From assembly GCA_027079365.1 (NCBI GenBank), contig JALWVW010000028.1:1-8673 (forward strand): a stretch of 8,673 nt of DNA. Reading direction: 5' to 3'. The position numbers and the translations under genes were made by a program. Numbering within the stretch: position 1 is the stretch's first letter; each line of letters opens with the position of its first letter. The notes beneath the pieces are model-generated. The model searched no databases. It had not been told where the DNA came from and saw only the letters and a list, made by a program, of their open reading frames with translations. Of this stretch, positions 1 through 4,064 are shown one piece after another. Source of the stretch: Campylobacteraceae bacterium. GTDB lineage: Bacteria; Campylobacterota; Campylobacteria; Campylobacterales; Sulfurovaceae.

Positions 1-114
1 GTGAACCATGTTTGCTGGATTCATGTTTGCTGGATTCATGGTGTTTCTTTGAACCATGCTTAGTCTTGCAAGAACCATGTTTTTTTGAACCGTGTGATCC
101 ATGTTTGCTGGATC
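1..114 (-). repeat. Imperfect coding repeats (5-codon ESSKH unit and HGS variants)
   Basis: The 15-base plus-strand unit CATGTTTGCTGGATT occurs in perfect tandem at 7-21 and 22-36, and once more with a changed last base at 100-114. Shorter GAACCATG-type pieces (coding for HGS) are scattered between. The unit is a multiple of three and keeps the frame of the secreted protein, so copy number could vary without a frameshift. The array may continue beyond the left edge. Confidence 0.75.
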
Positions 115-268
115 CATGATGCTTTTTCGATCCGTGCTGATACGAACTACAGGAGTCATGATAATTCCCCCATGTAGCATTTGCTGCTGATGGCATGAAT
201 AGCATCATTGCAAATACAATGGCTATGCCTCCCAACAGAGAAGTAAGTTTTTTCCGTGATGATTGCAT
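1..268 (-). CDS. Secreted His/Lys/Gly/Ser-rich repeat protein, partial (C-terminus beyond left edge)
   Basis: I do not recognise a named family. The frame opens at ATG 268 and stays open to position 1, giving 89 residues with the C-terminus missing. Residues 1-31 form a classic Sec signal peptide: basic start (RKK at 5-7), a hydrophobic core at about 11-26, and an A-N-A cleavage site at 29-31. The mature part begins TWGNYHDSC and becomes a low-complexity region of HGS, KKH and ESSKH units. It has 12 His in 58 residues and two Cys (40 and 67). The start is chosen because the purine-rich Shine-Dalgarno AAGGGGA (273-279) precedes it and the signal peptide begins there; a longer upstream frame from 365 would run through the riboswitch. 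The gene lies downstream of a GEMM-I riboswitch and an SD-hiding hairpin, so translation is probably set by cyclic di-GMP. Metal binding by the His clusters or a matrix/surface role is inference only. Confidence 0.8.
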   Translation of the reverse strand, partial: MQSSRKKLTSLLGGIAIVFAMMLFMPSAANATWGNYHDSCSSYQHGSKKHHGSSKHGSHGSKKHGSCKTKHGSKKHHESSKHESSKHGS

Positions 269-302
269 GTCGTCCCCTTTTCAACCATAAAAAGGACGAC
301 AT
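267..302 (-). promoter_or_regulatory. SD/start-codon sequestering hairpin of riboswitch leader
   Basis: On the minus strand AUGUCGUCC (294-302) pairs perfectly over 9 bp with GGACGACAU (267-275). Five further pairs, two of them G-U, join UUUUU to AAAGG inside the stem. The 3' arm contains part of the Shine-Dalgarno AAGGGGA and the first two bases of the ATG at 268, so this fold should block translation. It is not followed by a U-tract, which argues for translational control rather than termination. Confidence 0.75.
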
Positions 303-312
303 ACTATGTCGT
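296..312 (-). promoter_or_regulatory. Anti-sequestering hairpin, alternative to the SD hairpin
   Basis: ACGACAU (306-312) pairs perfectly with AUGUCGU (296-302) around the loop AGU. The second arm is the same segment that otherwise pairs with the Shine-Dalgarno/start region, so the two folds exclude each other. Forming this 7-bp hairpin leaves the ribosome binding site of the downstream secreted protein free. That it is a switch element is inferred from this arrangement. Confidence 0.65.
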
Positions 313-362
313 GAAGAATCAGTAGCCGTCCATTGCTTTCTATGCAACCCGGCTATCTTCAC
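311..362 (-). promoter_or_regulatory. Predicted anti-aptamer hairpin in riboswitch 1 leader
   Basis: The 3' part of the aptamer can pair with the linker just after it. GUGAAGA (356-362) pairs with UCUUCAC (311-317), UAGCCG (350-355) with CGGCUA (323-328), and GUUGC (344-348) with GCAAU (332-336). That is 18 pairs with one G-U, a 5-nt bulge, a small internal loop and a 7-nt apical loop. This removes the aptamer P3 strand and the conserved GCCGGGUUGC core, and also takes two bases of the anti-sequestering arm. It is the expected ligand-free structure. Confidence 0.6.
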
Positions 363-411
363 CATTGAAGACCCGCAGCTTTCTGCCCCACCCTCACGAG
401 TAGTTTAGCTC
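341..411 (-). promoter_or_regulatory. GEMM-I (cyclic di-GMP-I) riboswitch aptamer, copy 1
   Basis: The minus strand shows the GEMM-I order of elements. GCUAAAC is followed by a 6-bp hairpin (CUACUC with GGGUGG) closed by a GUGA (GNRA) tetraloop, then GGCAGAAAGC, then GCGGGUCU leading into a second stem (UCUUCA with UGAAGA), and finally the hallmark AUAGCCGGGUUGC. By eye, the base equivalent to the ligand-contacting G20 of the Vibrio Vc2 aptamer is G and the C92 equivalent is C. This fits cyclic di-GMP rather than the G20A cyclic AMP-GMP variants, but the alignment has a one-base uncertainty there. It controls the secreted His-rich protein downstream. Confidence 0.88.
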
Positions 412-446
412 TATATAATTATGACATATAAGATTTTTAATATGCC
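412..446 (-). promoter_or_regulatory. Probable promoter region for riboswitch 1 transcript
   Basis: The only gap between the upstream gene's stop codon and the aptamer is this AT-rich segment. It shares the block ATGTCAYAATTATA with the region ahead of riboswitch 2, in the same position relative to the aptamer. TTATAT just before the aptamer is a plausible -10 element. No clear -35 is seen, which is usual for sigma-70 promoters in Campylobacterota. The exact start site cannot be fixed by eye. Confidence 0.4.
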
Positions 447-1106
447 TTAACGCTGCTCTACTTCAAAACACTTCTCCTGCTCTTTATCTGTGTCCGAGGC
501 CTGAATGCAGCTGAAAAGCTCCTGCATGGATTCAATACCGACATCCAATTGCTGAATCATATTCTCTTTTGTCTCTTCATTCCAGACAAATCCCTCTGTA
601 TTATTTTCTGTAGATGGATCTCTCTCTATACCCAGGATCAGCTCAAATTGCCTGTTGATATCCTGCAGATTTTTACTGCAGCGTAGCGCTTCATTTTTAT
701 TCTGTGCATTTTCCAGACAATCTGGAATAGTTTGCATCTCTGCTGTCATACGCGACTGCATATCTGCAAATATCTCTTTTTGCAACTCACGATCTGTTTT
801 CGATTCCACTGCTTTGATATCCGCTTCCGTGGCAATTTTTCCAGATACATCGCTCAATGGCAGATCAATCTGGGACGCGAAGGGCTTTTCTTTCGCAGTT
901 AGATCTTTTTTTTCAAGCTTTATATCACCTGCTTTGCTTGCTGTGCTATACATGCTTTCCTTAGCGACAACTTTTTCTTTTTTTTGTACCAAGGCTGGCG
1001 CTTTGGTACCTTCAGGCTCCCCATTGCTGTCACCACTACTTCCACTAATATAAAAAAAGATGCCTAAGAGCAATGCCACCAAAAACCCTATGGCCATTTT
1101 TTGCAT
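447..1106 (-). CDS. N-terminally anchored extracytoplasmic protein with two CX12C helical motifs, unknown function
   Basis: I do not recognise a named family. The 219-residue product starts with a hydrophobic helix (about 4-20) lacking a lipobox, so it is probably anchored in the inner membrane with the rest in the periplasm. Residues 21-115 are charged and low in complexity. The C-terminal half is predicted helical and contains two matched segments, C130-X12-C143 and C200-X12-C213, that align well with each other (C, L/I, E/Q, small residues, E, R/K, C). The spacing would suit disulfide-linked helices in an oxidising compartment. ATG 1106 is preceded by AAAGG at a suitable distance; an in-frame ATG at 1097 is a less likely start. 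The gene sits about 30 nt after a GEMM-I aptamer, implying control by cyclic di-GMP and perhaps a surface or motility-related role; that role is inference. Confidence 0.8.
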   Translation of the reverse strand: MQKMAIGFLVALLLGIFFYISGSSGDSNGEPEGTKAPALVQKKEKVVAKESMYSTASKAGDIKLEKKDLTAKEKPFASQIDLPLSDVSGKIATEADIKAVESKTDRELQKEIFADMQSRMTAEMQTIPDCLENAQNKNEALRCSKNLQDINRQFELILGIERDPSTENNTEGFVWNEETKENMIQQLDVGIESMQELFSCIQASDTDKEQEKCFEVEQR

Positions 1107-1123
1107 TATTTAACCTTTATTGA

Positions 1124-1160
1124 TTGAAAAATATTATATGCAACCCGGCTATCTTTTCAA
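1124..1160 (-). promoter_or_regulatory. Possible anti-aptamer hairpin in riboswitch 2 leader
   Basis: UUGAAAA (1154-1160) can pair with UUUUCAA (1124-1130), and AUA (1150-1152) with UAU (1131-1133), with one bulged G and a 16-nt loop holding the aptamer's GCCGGGUUGC. As in copy 1, the fold would take the 3' strand of P3 out of the aptamer. It is AU-rich and weak, and it does not cover the AAAGG ribosome binding site, so its role is uncertain. Confidence 0.3.
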
Positions 1161-1212
1161 AGAGATTCAAGACCCGTAGCTTTCTGCCCCACCCTCACAG
1201 ATAGTTTAGCTA
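1138..1212 (-). promoter_or_regulatory. GEMM-I (cyclic di-GMP-I) riboswitch aptamer, copy 2
   Basis: The minus strand carries GCUAAAC, a 6-bp hairpin (CUAUCU with GGGUGG) capped by GUGA, then GGCAGAAAGC, ACGGGUCUU opening the P3 arm, and AAGAUAGCCGGGUUGC closing it. The GNRA-capped stem differs from copy 1 by C/U changes that keep pairing, which supports the structure. Only about 31 nt separate the aptamer from ATG 1106, so the expression platform is compact and probably works on translation of the CX12C protein. No convincing intrinsic terminator is present. Confidence 0.88.
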
Positions 1213-1221
1213 TGCTATAAT
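1213..1221 (+). promoter_or_regulatory. Candidate extended -10 promoter for the plus-strand membrane protein gene
   Basis: TGCTATAAT matches an extended -10 element (TGn plus TATAAT) facing the gene at 1288 and would give a leader of roughly 60 nt. It overlaps the minus-strand riboswitch promoter. Because its reverse is part of the repeated leader block, it may be coincidental. Confidence 0.3.
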
Positions 1222-1252
1222 TGTGACATATAAAGACGGTTACATACCTTAA
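1213..1252 (-). promoter_or_regulatory. Probable promoter region for riboswitch 2 transcript
   Basis: This AT-rich segment lies directly upstream of aptamer 2 and shares ATGTCAYAATTATA with the equivalent region of copy 1. TTATAG next to the aptamer is the likeliest -10; no -35 is evident. It lies in the divergent gap shared with the plus-strand membrane protein gene. Confidence 0.4.
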
Positions 1253-1287
1253 GCTATATTCTCATTGGGATCAAAAAGGGGTTTCGA

Positions 1288-1977
1288 TTGGCACAAATCA
1301 AGTTACAGTCGGCAAGTATCATCAGGTTCCTCTCAACCATTGCCGTTGTACTGATCCTACTCAACAGCATCATGCTGGTTGTTTATTTTTATATAGATGA
1401 TAGCAAGATTTTTGATTTTGTACAGATGGTAGATCTCGATCAAGAAGCAAACCTTCCTACTGTTTTCTCCTCTTCCATCTTGCTGATTGCTGCATTACTG
1501 TTTTATCTACTGAGCCAGAAATCTAAGATTCAGAAGAACAGTCAGTACTATTATTGGCTTGGGCTAAGTGCTGTTTTTATTTTTCTGGGATTTGATGAAG
1601 GTGCTACCATACATGAGACCCTGGGAGACATGACAGAAAAATATGTTGATACAAGTGGCTATTTGCACTACCCTTGGGTTATCTCTTATGGTATCTTGGT
1701 AGCCATTTTGGGCTTTTTGTATTTTCGCTTTTTCATTCGAATGGAGAAAAGAGTTTTCTGGTCGTTTGCAAAGGCAGCTGCTATATTTTTATCCGGTGCA
1801 ATAGGGTTCGAGCTATTGGGTGCCAAAGAGGCAAGCCTTCATGGCTCCGATACTATGCTTTACTGCTACTATTATACCATCGAAGAGAGTCTTGAGATGT
1901 TTGGTGTTATCTATCTGATATCAATACTTTTGGGGCTCCTAAAGAAAGAAACACTAGCAGTCACAACTGAAAAATAG
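1288..1977 (+). CDS. Six-helix integral membrane protein with clustered Asp/Glu/His, unknown function
   Basis: I do not recognise the family with confidence. The 229-residue product has about six membrane segments: roughly 11-36, 58-76, 87-106, 128-150, 157-178 and 204-218. Polar residues cluster near membrane edges: D103-E104 with H109-E110 and D114 (FDEGATIHE), E175 with E181 and H185, and E199-E200 with E203. Together these could form a metal or proton site. The start is TTG, supported by AAGGGG (1276-1281) six bases upstream; the next Met codons would remove the first helix. It is the only plus-strand gene here, divergent from the riboswitch-controlled genes and convergent with tolA, whose stop codon is 3 nt away. 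Similar acidic/His spacing occurs in several uncharacterised multi-pass families and in CREST-type membrane hydrolases, but the match is too loose to assign. Confidence 0.8.
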   Translation: MAQIKLQSASIIRFLSTIAVVLILLNSIMLVVYFYIDDSKIFDFVQMVDLDQEANLPTVFSSSILLIAALLFYLLSQKSKIQKNSQYYYWLGLSAVFIFLGFDEGATIHETLGDMTEKYVDTSGYLHYPWVISYGILVAILGFLYFRFFIRMEKRVFWSFAKAAAIFLSGAIGFELLGAKEASLHGSDTMLYCYYYTIEESLEMFGVIYLISILLGLLKKETLAVTTEK

Positions 1978-1980
1978 CCG

Positions 1981-2694
1981 CTACTCTCTCGCCTCAAACT
2001 CCACTTCTATTTGATAGGGTTTGGGATTGCTGTGTCTTCCCAGTCCAATCTCCTGCAGCTGCTTGAGATAAGCAATCAGCGCTTCATTGAATTCACTATT
2101 GGCAGACAGTCTCCGTATCTTAAATTCGAAAGAACCACTGGGGTAGACCTTGAGCCATACAGAGATCTGTTCACCAGCATAGTTGGCTTGTGCCGGCCAA
2201 CCTCTCAGCTTCTCCTCAACCGAGGCAAAATACTTGTTCTCTATGCCCTTGTCACGATGCTCTGCTTTTTTCATCGCATCTGCTACCTTCTGTGAAGCAC
2301 TCTTTTGTTCCCCTCTATTTGCTTTTTTTCTCGTTTTTTTTCTGGGCTTGGTAGGTGTTTTGATGGAAGAAAAAAGGCTTTTTGTCTTGACTTTTTTAGG
2401 AGGCTGCTTTGCCTTTTTGCTTTTCTGTTTTGCTTTGTTAGGTGCAATAATGTTTCGAATTTTTTTGGGGTTTACTCTTTTTTTCTTCTGAGCAGACTGT
2501 TTTTTCTTTTTTTCTTTTCTCTTTATCTGATTGCCTCCCGCCAGAGATACTGCCATGACACTGCTGTTTTTCTTCACATAATGCACAGCTTTCTCAGTAG
2601 TACGGTAGTTAAAATAGTACAGAAGCACTCCGACAAAAGATAGGTAAATACCTATAGCCAGTGCACCCGAAATGAGCTTAAAACTGTCTTTCAT
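1981..2694 (-). CDS. tolA: TolA/TonB-like energy-transducing periplasm-spanning protein
   Basis: The 237-residue protein has a single N-terminal membrane helix (about 8-29), a very Lys-rich linker with Pro (about 56-145), and a C-terminal domain (about 150-237) of the TolA/TonB type. The C-terminal part shows the usual pattern: an initial helix with W166-P167, the strand ISVWLKVYPSGSF, an amphipathic helix around 199-214, and a final strand QIEVEFEA. In the family, the helix docks with TolQ/TolR in the inner membrane and the C-terminal domain reaches outer-membrane partners using proton-motive force. Its ATG overlaps the tolR stop by one base (TAATG), so translation is coupled. TolA is preferred over TonB because of the post-atpC position, but no tolB or pal follows here. 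The linker is shorter than in enterobacterial TolA (about 420 residues in total). Confidence 0.8.
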   Translation of the reverse strand: MKDSFKLISGALAIGIYLSFVGVLLYYFNYRTTEKAVHYVKKNSSVMAVSLAGGNQIKRKEKKKKQSAQKKKRVNPKKIRNIIAPNKAKQKSKKAKQPPKKVKTKSLFSSIKTPTKPRKKTRKKANRGEQKSASQKVADAMKKAEHRDKGIENKYFASVEEKLRGWPAQANYAGEQISVWLKVYPSGSFEFKIRRLSANSEFNEALIAYLKQLQEIGLGRHSNPKPYQIEVEFEARE

Positions 2695-3080
2695 TATTCT
2701 GTTATCAGAGAGACTTTAGAGAATCCGATATCTTTGACGCTCTTGAGTAGGTACATCACATCTTTGTATGCCAGGTTCTCATCTGCGCGAATAAACACAT
2801 CGCTTTTAAAAGTATATTTCTTGGATTTAAGCATGAAATTATCTGAAAAGTTCTTTAGCGTATAGACCTCTTTATCTAGGTAAATTCTTTTTTCTTTATC
2901 CATTCGTATGGTAATCGTGGGGTTTTTGTCTTTGACCTTGCTATGTGTTCCCTGTGGCAGGGTAATCTGTTCTTCATAGTTGATCGTAGGTGCCGTAATC
3001 ATCAGGATTGCCATCAGTACCAGCATCACATCTACCAAAGGGGTGATATTCAGATCCGGATCATCATCCCAACCAAACAT
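2694..3080 (-). CDS. tolR: TolR/ExbD biopolymer transport protein
   Basis: The 128-residue protein has the ExbD/TolR layout: a short cytoplasmic start (MFGWDDDPDLNITP), one membrane helix at about 14-32, and a periplasmic domain to residue 128. The conserved membrane Asp needed for proton use in this family is present as D17 in PLVDVMLVL. It forms the stator/motor complex with TolQ/ExbB and transmits proton-motive force to TolA/TonB. It starts 3 nt after the tolQ stop and its own stop overlaps the tolA start, so all three are translated from one mRNA. Whether it acts as TolR (envelope integrity) or ExbD (uptake) cannot be settled from sequence; the position after atpC and before a TolA-like gene favours TolR. 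Confidence 0.88.
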   Translation of the reverse strand: MFGWDDDPDLNITPLVDVMLVLMAILMITAPTINYEEQITLPQGTHSKVKDKNPTITIRMDKEKRIYLDKEVYTLKNFSDNFMLKSKKYTFKSDVFIRADENLAYKDVMYLLKSVKDIGFSKVSLITE

Positions 3081-3083
3081 ATT

Positions 3084-3650
3084 TTAGCCCTCTTGTGTAC
3101 TCTGAGAGAGGATTACATCCACCTGAGAGGAGAGTACGGAGCTAAGCTCATAGGCTTTTCTCTTGAGGATCAAATGAAAGGTATAGGCAAAAATAGCTAC
3201 AAAGATTCCTACAGCTGTAGCAATCAGTGCTTCTGAGATCGCAGGCGCCACCACAGAGAGAGCAGCACTCTTTTGTGAAGAGAGGTGGCTAAAGGTCTCT
3301 AAAATACCCACTACTGTACCAAAAAGTCCAATAAAAGGAGAGGTAGATGCCACGATAGAGAGCAGCGTCAACCCCTTAGTAGAGACCCTTACCGTATCGC
3401 TAACCGCTGCTTTGAGAATTTCGCTATTGATACCGCCAGAGCGTTTGATATAGGCTGCAATCACTGACATTTTGGAAACTGTATGGCTCTTGCCGGTGTA
3501 GAGCCTTGTCAAAGAATCTGTCTCAAGGTTGAGGCGTTGCTGTAGAAGACGATACCGATAGATAAATATCCATAAAACACCAACAAAATAAGAGGAGAGC
3601 AGCAGAATGACAAATACTGTAATGGCGCTGCTCTGTGCCAGATAGTCCAA
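3084..3650 (-). CDS. tolQ: TolQ/ExbB family proton channel protein (TTG start)
   Basis: The 188-residue protein belongs to the MotA/TolQ/ExbB family. It has a first membrane helix at about 9-31, a cytoplasmic stretch, and two further helices at about 95-118 and 138-162. The family signatures are clear: SPFIGLFGTVVGI (104-116) and APAISEALIATAVGIF (135-150). In the family it forms the pentameric channel around TolR/ExbD. It is shorter than enterobacterial TolQ (about 230), mostly in the cytoplasmic loop. The start is unusual: an in-frame stop lies close upstream and the only ordinary start codon before helix 1 is TTG 3650, with no good Shine-Dalgarno sequence at normal spacing. The atpC stop is 16 nt upstream, so re-initiation by ribosomes finishing atpC is likely. 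Confidence 0.88.
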   Translation of the reverse strand: MDYLAQSSAITVFVILLLSSYFVGVLWIFIYRYRLLQQRLNLETDSLTRLYTGKSHTVSKMSVIAAYIKRSGGINSEILKAAVSDTVRVSTKGLTLLSIVASTSPFIGLFGTVVGILETFSHLSSQKSAALSVVAPAISEALIATAVGIFVAIFAYTFHLILKRKAYELSSVLSSQVDVILSQSTQEG

Positions 3651-3666
3651 AAGAAGGGAAAAGATA

Positions 3667-4047
3667 CTATCGTCCTATAGCTTCAATCTTCCCAACTGCA
3701 TTGGCCATAGTTGTACTAGAAACCTCTGCACTCTTGAGTAGATCTTTGGCTGCTTGAATACTTTCAGAGATACTGCCCTCTTCATCTGTCAATGCTACGG
3801 CACCATCGACGATACAGAGTGCTTTATTCTCATCAATTTTTACATAGCCACTGTTGATTGCTACAAGCATCTCTTTGTTGTTGGTGGTCTCTATATCTAT
3901 CACACCTGCCTGGAGCAGAGAGACCAAGGAAGCATGCTCAGGAAGCACACCGAACTCACCCTGCTCACCAGGCAGTGTCACCTGTTTGATATCACCATTA
4001 TAGATGACACCACCAGGAGTAACTATCTCTAGTTTCATCGTTTTCAT
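3667..4047 (-). CDS. atpC: ATP synthase F1 epsilon subunit
   Basis: The 126-residue protein matches the epsilon subunit. It has an N-terminal beta-sandwich with the signature LEIVTPGGVIYNGD, the block LPGEQGEFGVLPEHASLVSLLQAGVI (25-50) and GYVKID, followed by a short C-terminal helical part (about 93-126). It sits in the F1 central stalk with gamma and in many bacteria restrains ATP hydrolysis. Start ATG 4047 is supported by AAGGAT seven bases upstream; an in-frame ATG three codons later is less well placed. It begins 17 nt after the atpD stop and is followed by tolQ after 16 nt, linking the ATP synthase cluster to the Tol genes. Confidence 0.95.
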   Translation of the reverse strand: MKTMKLEIVTPGGVIYNGDIKQVTLPGEQGEFGVLPEHASLVSLLQAGVIDIETTNNKEMLVAINSGYVKIDENKALCIVDGAVALTDEEGSISESIQAAKDLLKSAEVSSTTMANAVGKIEAIGR

Positions 4048-4064
4048 GCGCTTATCCTTTTGGC

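Larger units (their letters stand above)
341..450 (-). repeat. Duplicated riboswitch leader, copy 1
   Basis: This stretch resembles 1138-1252 over its whole length. Both begin TTAAGGYAT, share ATGTCAYAATTATA, and then carry nearly the same aptamer, differing mainly in the P3 loop and in compensating bases of the GNRA-capped stem. In this copy TTAAGG overlaps the TAA stop codon of the preceding gene. The pattern suggests duplication of a promoter-plus-aptamer unit. Confidence 0.7.
1138..1252 (-). repeat. Duplicated riboswitch leader, copy 2
   Basis: This is the partner of 341-450. The shared blocks run from TTAAGGTAT (1244-1252) through ATGTCACAATTATA to the end of the aptamer. Outside these blocks the two loci show no obvious similarity, and the two downstream proteins are unrelated by eye. 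Confidence 0.7.

Noticed and set aside
1..120. Possible CRISPR array from short repeats at the left edge
   Set aside because: Repeats are short, directly tandem or irregularly spaced, with no unique spacers of constant length, and they are explained as codon repeats in the secreted protein.
267..302. Intrinsic terminator at the stem just before ATG 268
   Set aside because: The stem is strong, but no U-tract follows it and its 3' arm holds the Shine-Dalgarno sequence and start codon, so a translational role fits better.
156..365. 69-residue minus-strand frame overlapping riboswitch 1
   Set aside because: It runs through the aptamer and leader, has no ribosome binding site of its own and an unconvincing composition. 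The frame starting at ATG 268 has a signal peptide and Shine-Dalgarno sequence and is clearly the better gene.
1124..1140. Terminator formed by the U5 run after aptamer 2
   Set aside because: The possible stem before the U-run is AU-rich and weak with a 16-nt loop, not a typical GC-rich terminator hairpin.
341..1212. Reading the aptamers as cyclic AMP-GMP (GEMM-Ib) riboswitches
   Set aside because: The base aligned with G20 appears to be G in both copies, whereas the cyclic AMP-GMP variants carry A there. Confidence is limited by a one-base alignment ambiguity near GCUAAAC.
2183..2643. Phe/Leu-rich plus-strand frames opposite tolA
   Set aside because: They are the complement of the Lys-rich linker codons (AAA/AAG read as TTT/CTT) and lack ribosome binding sites.
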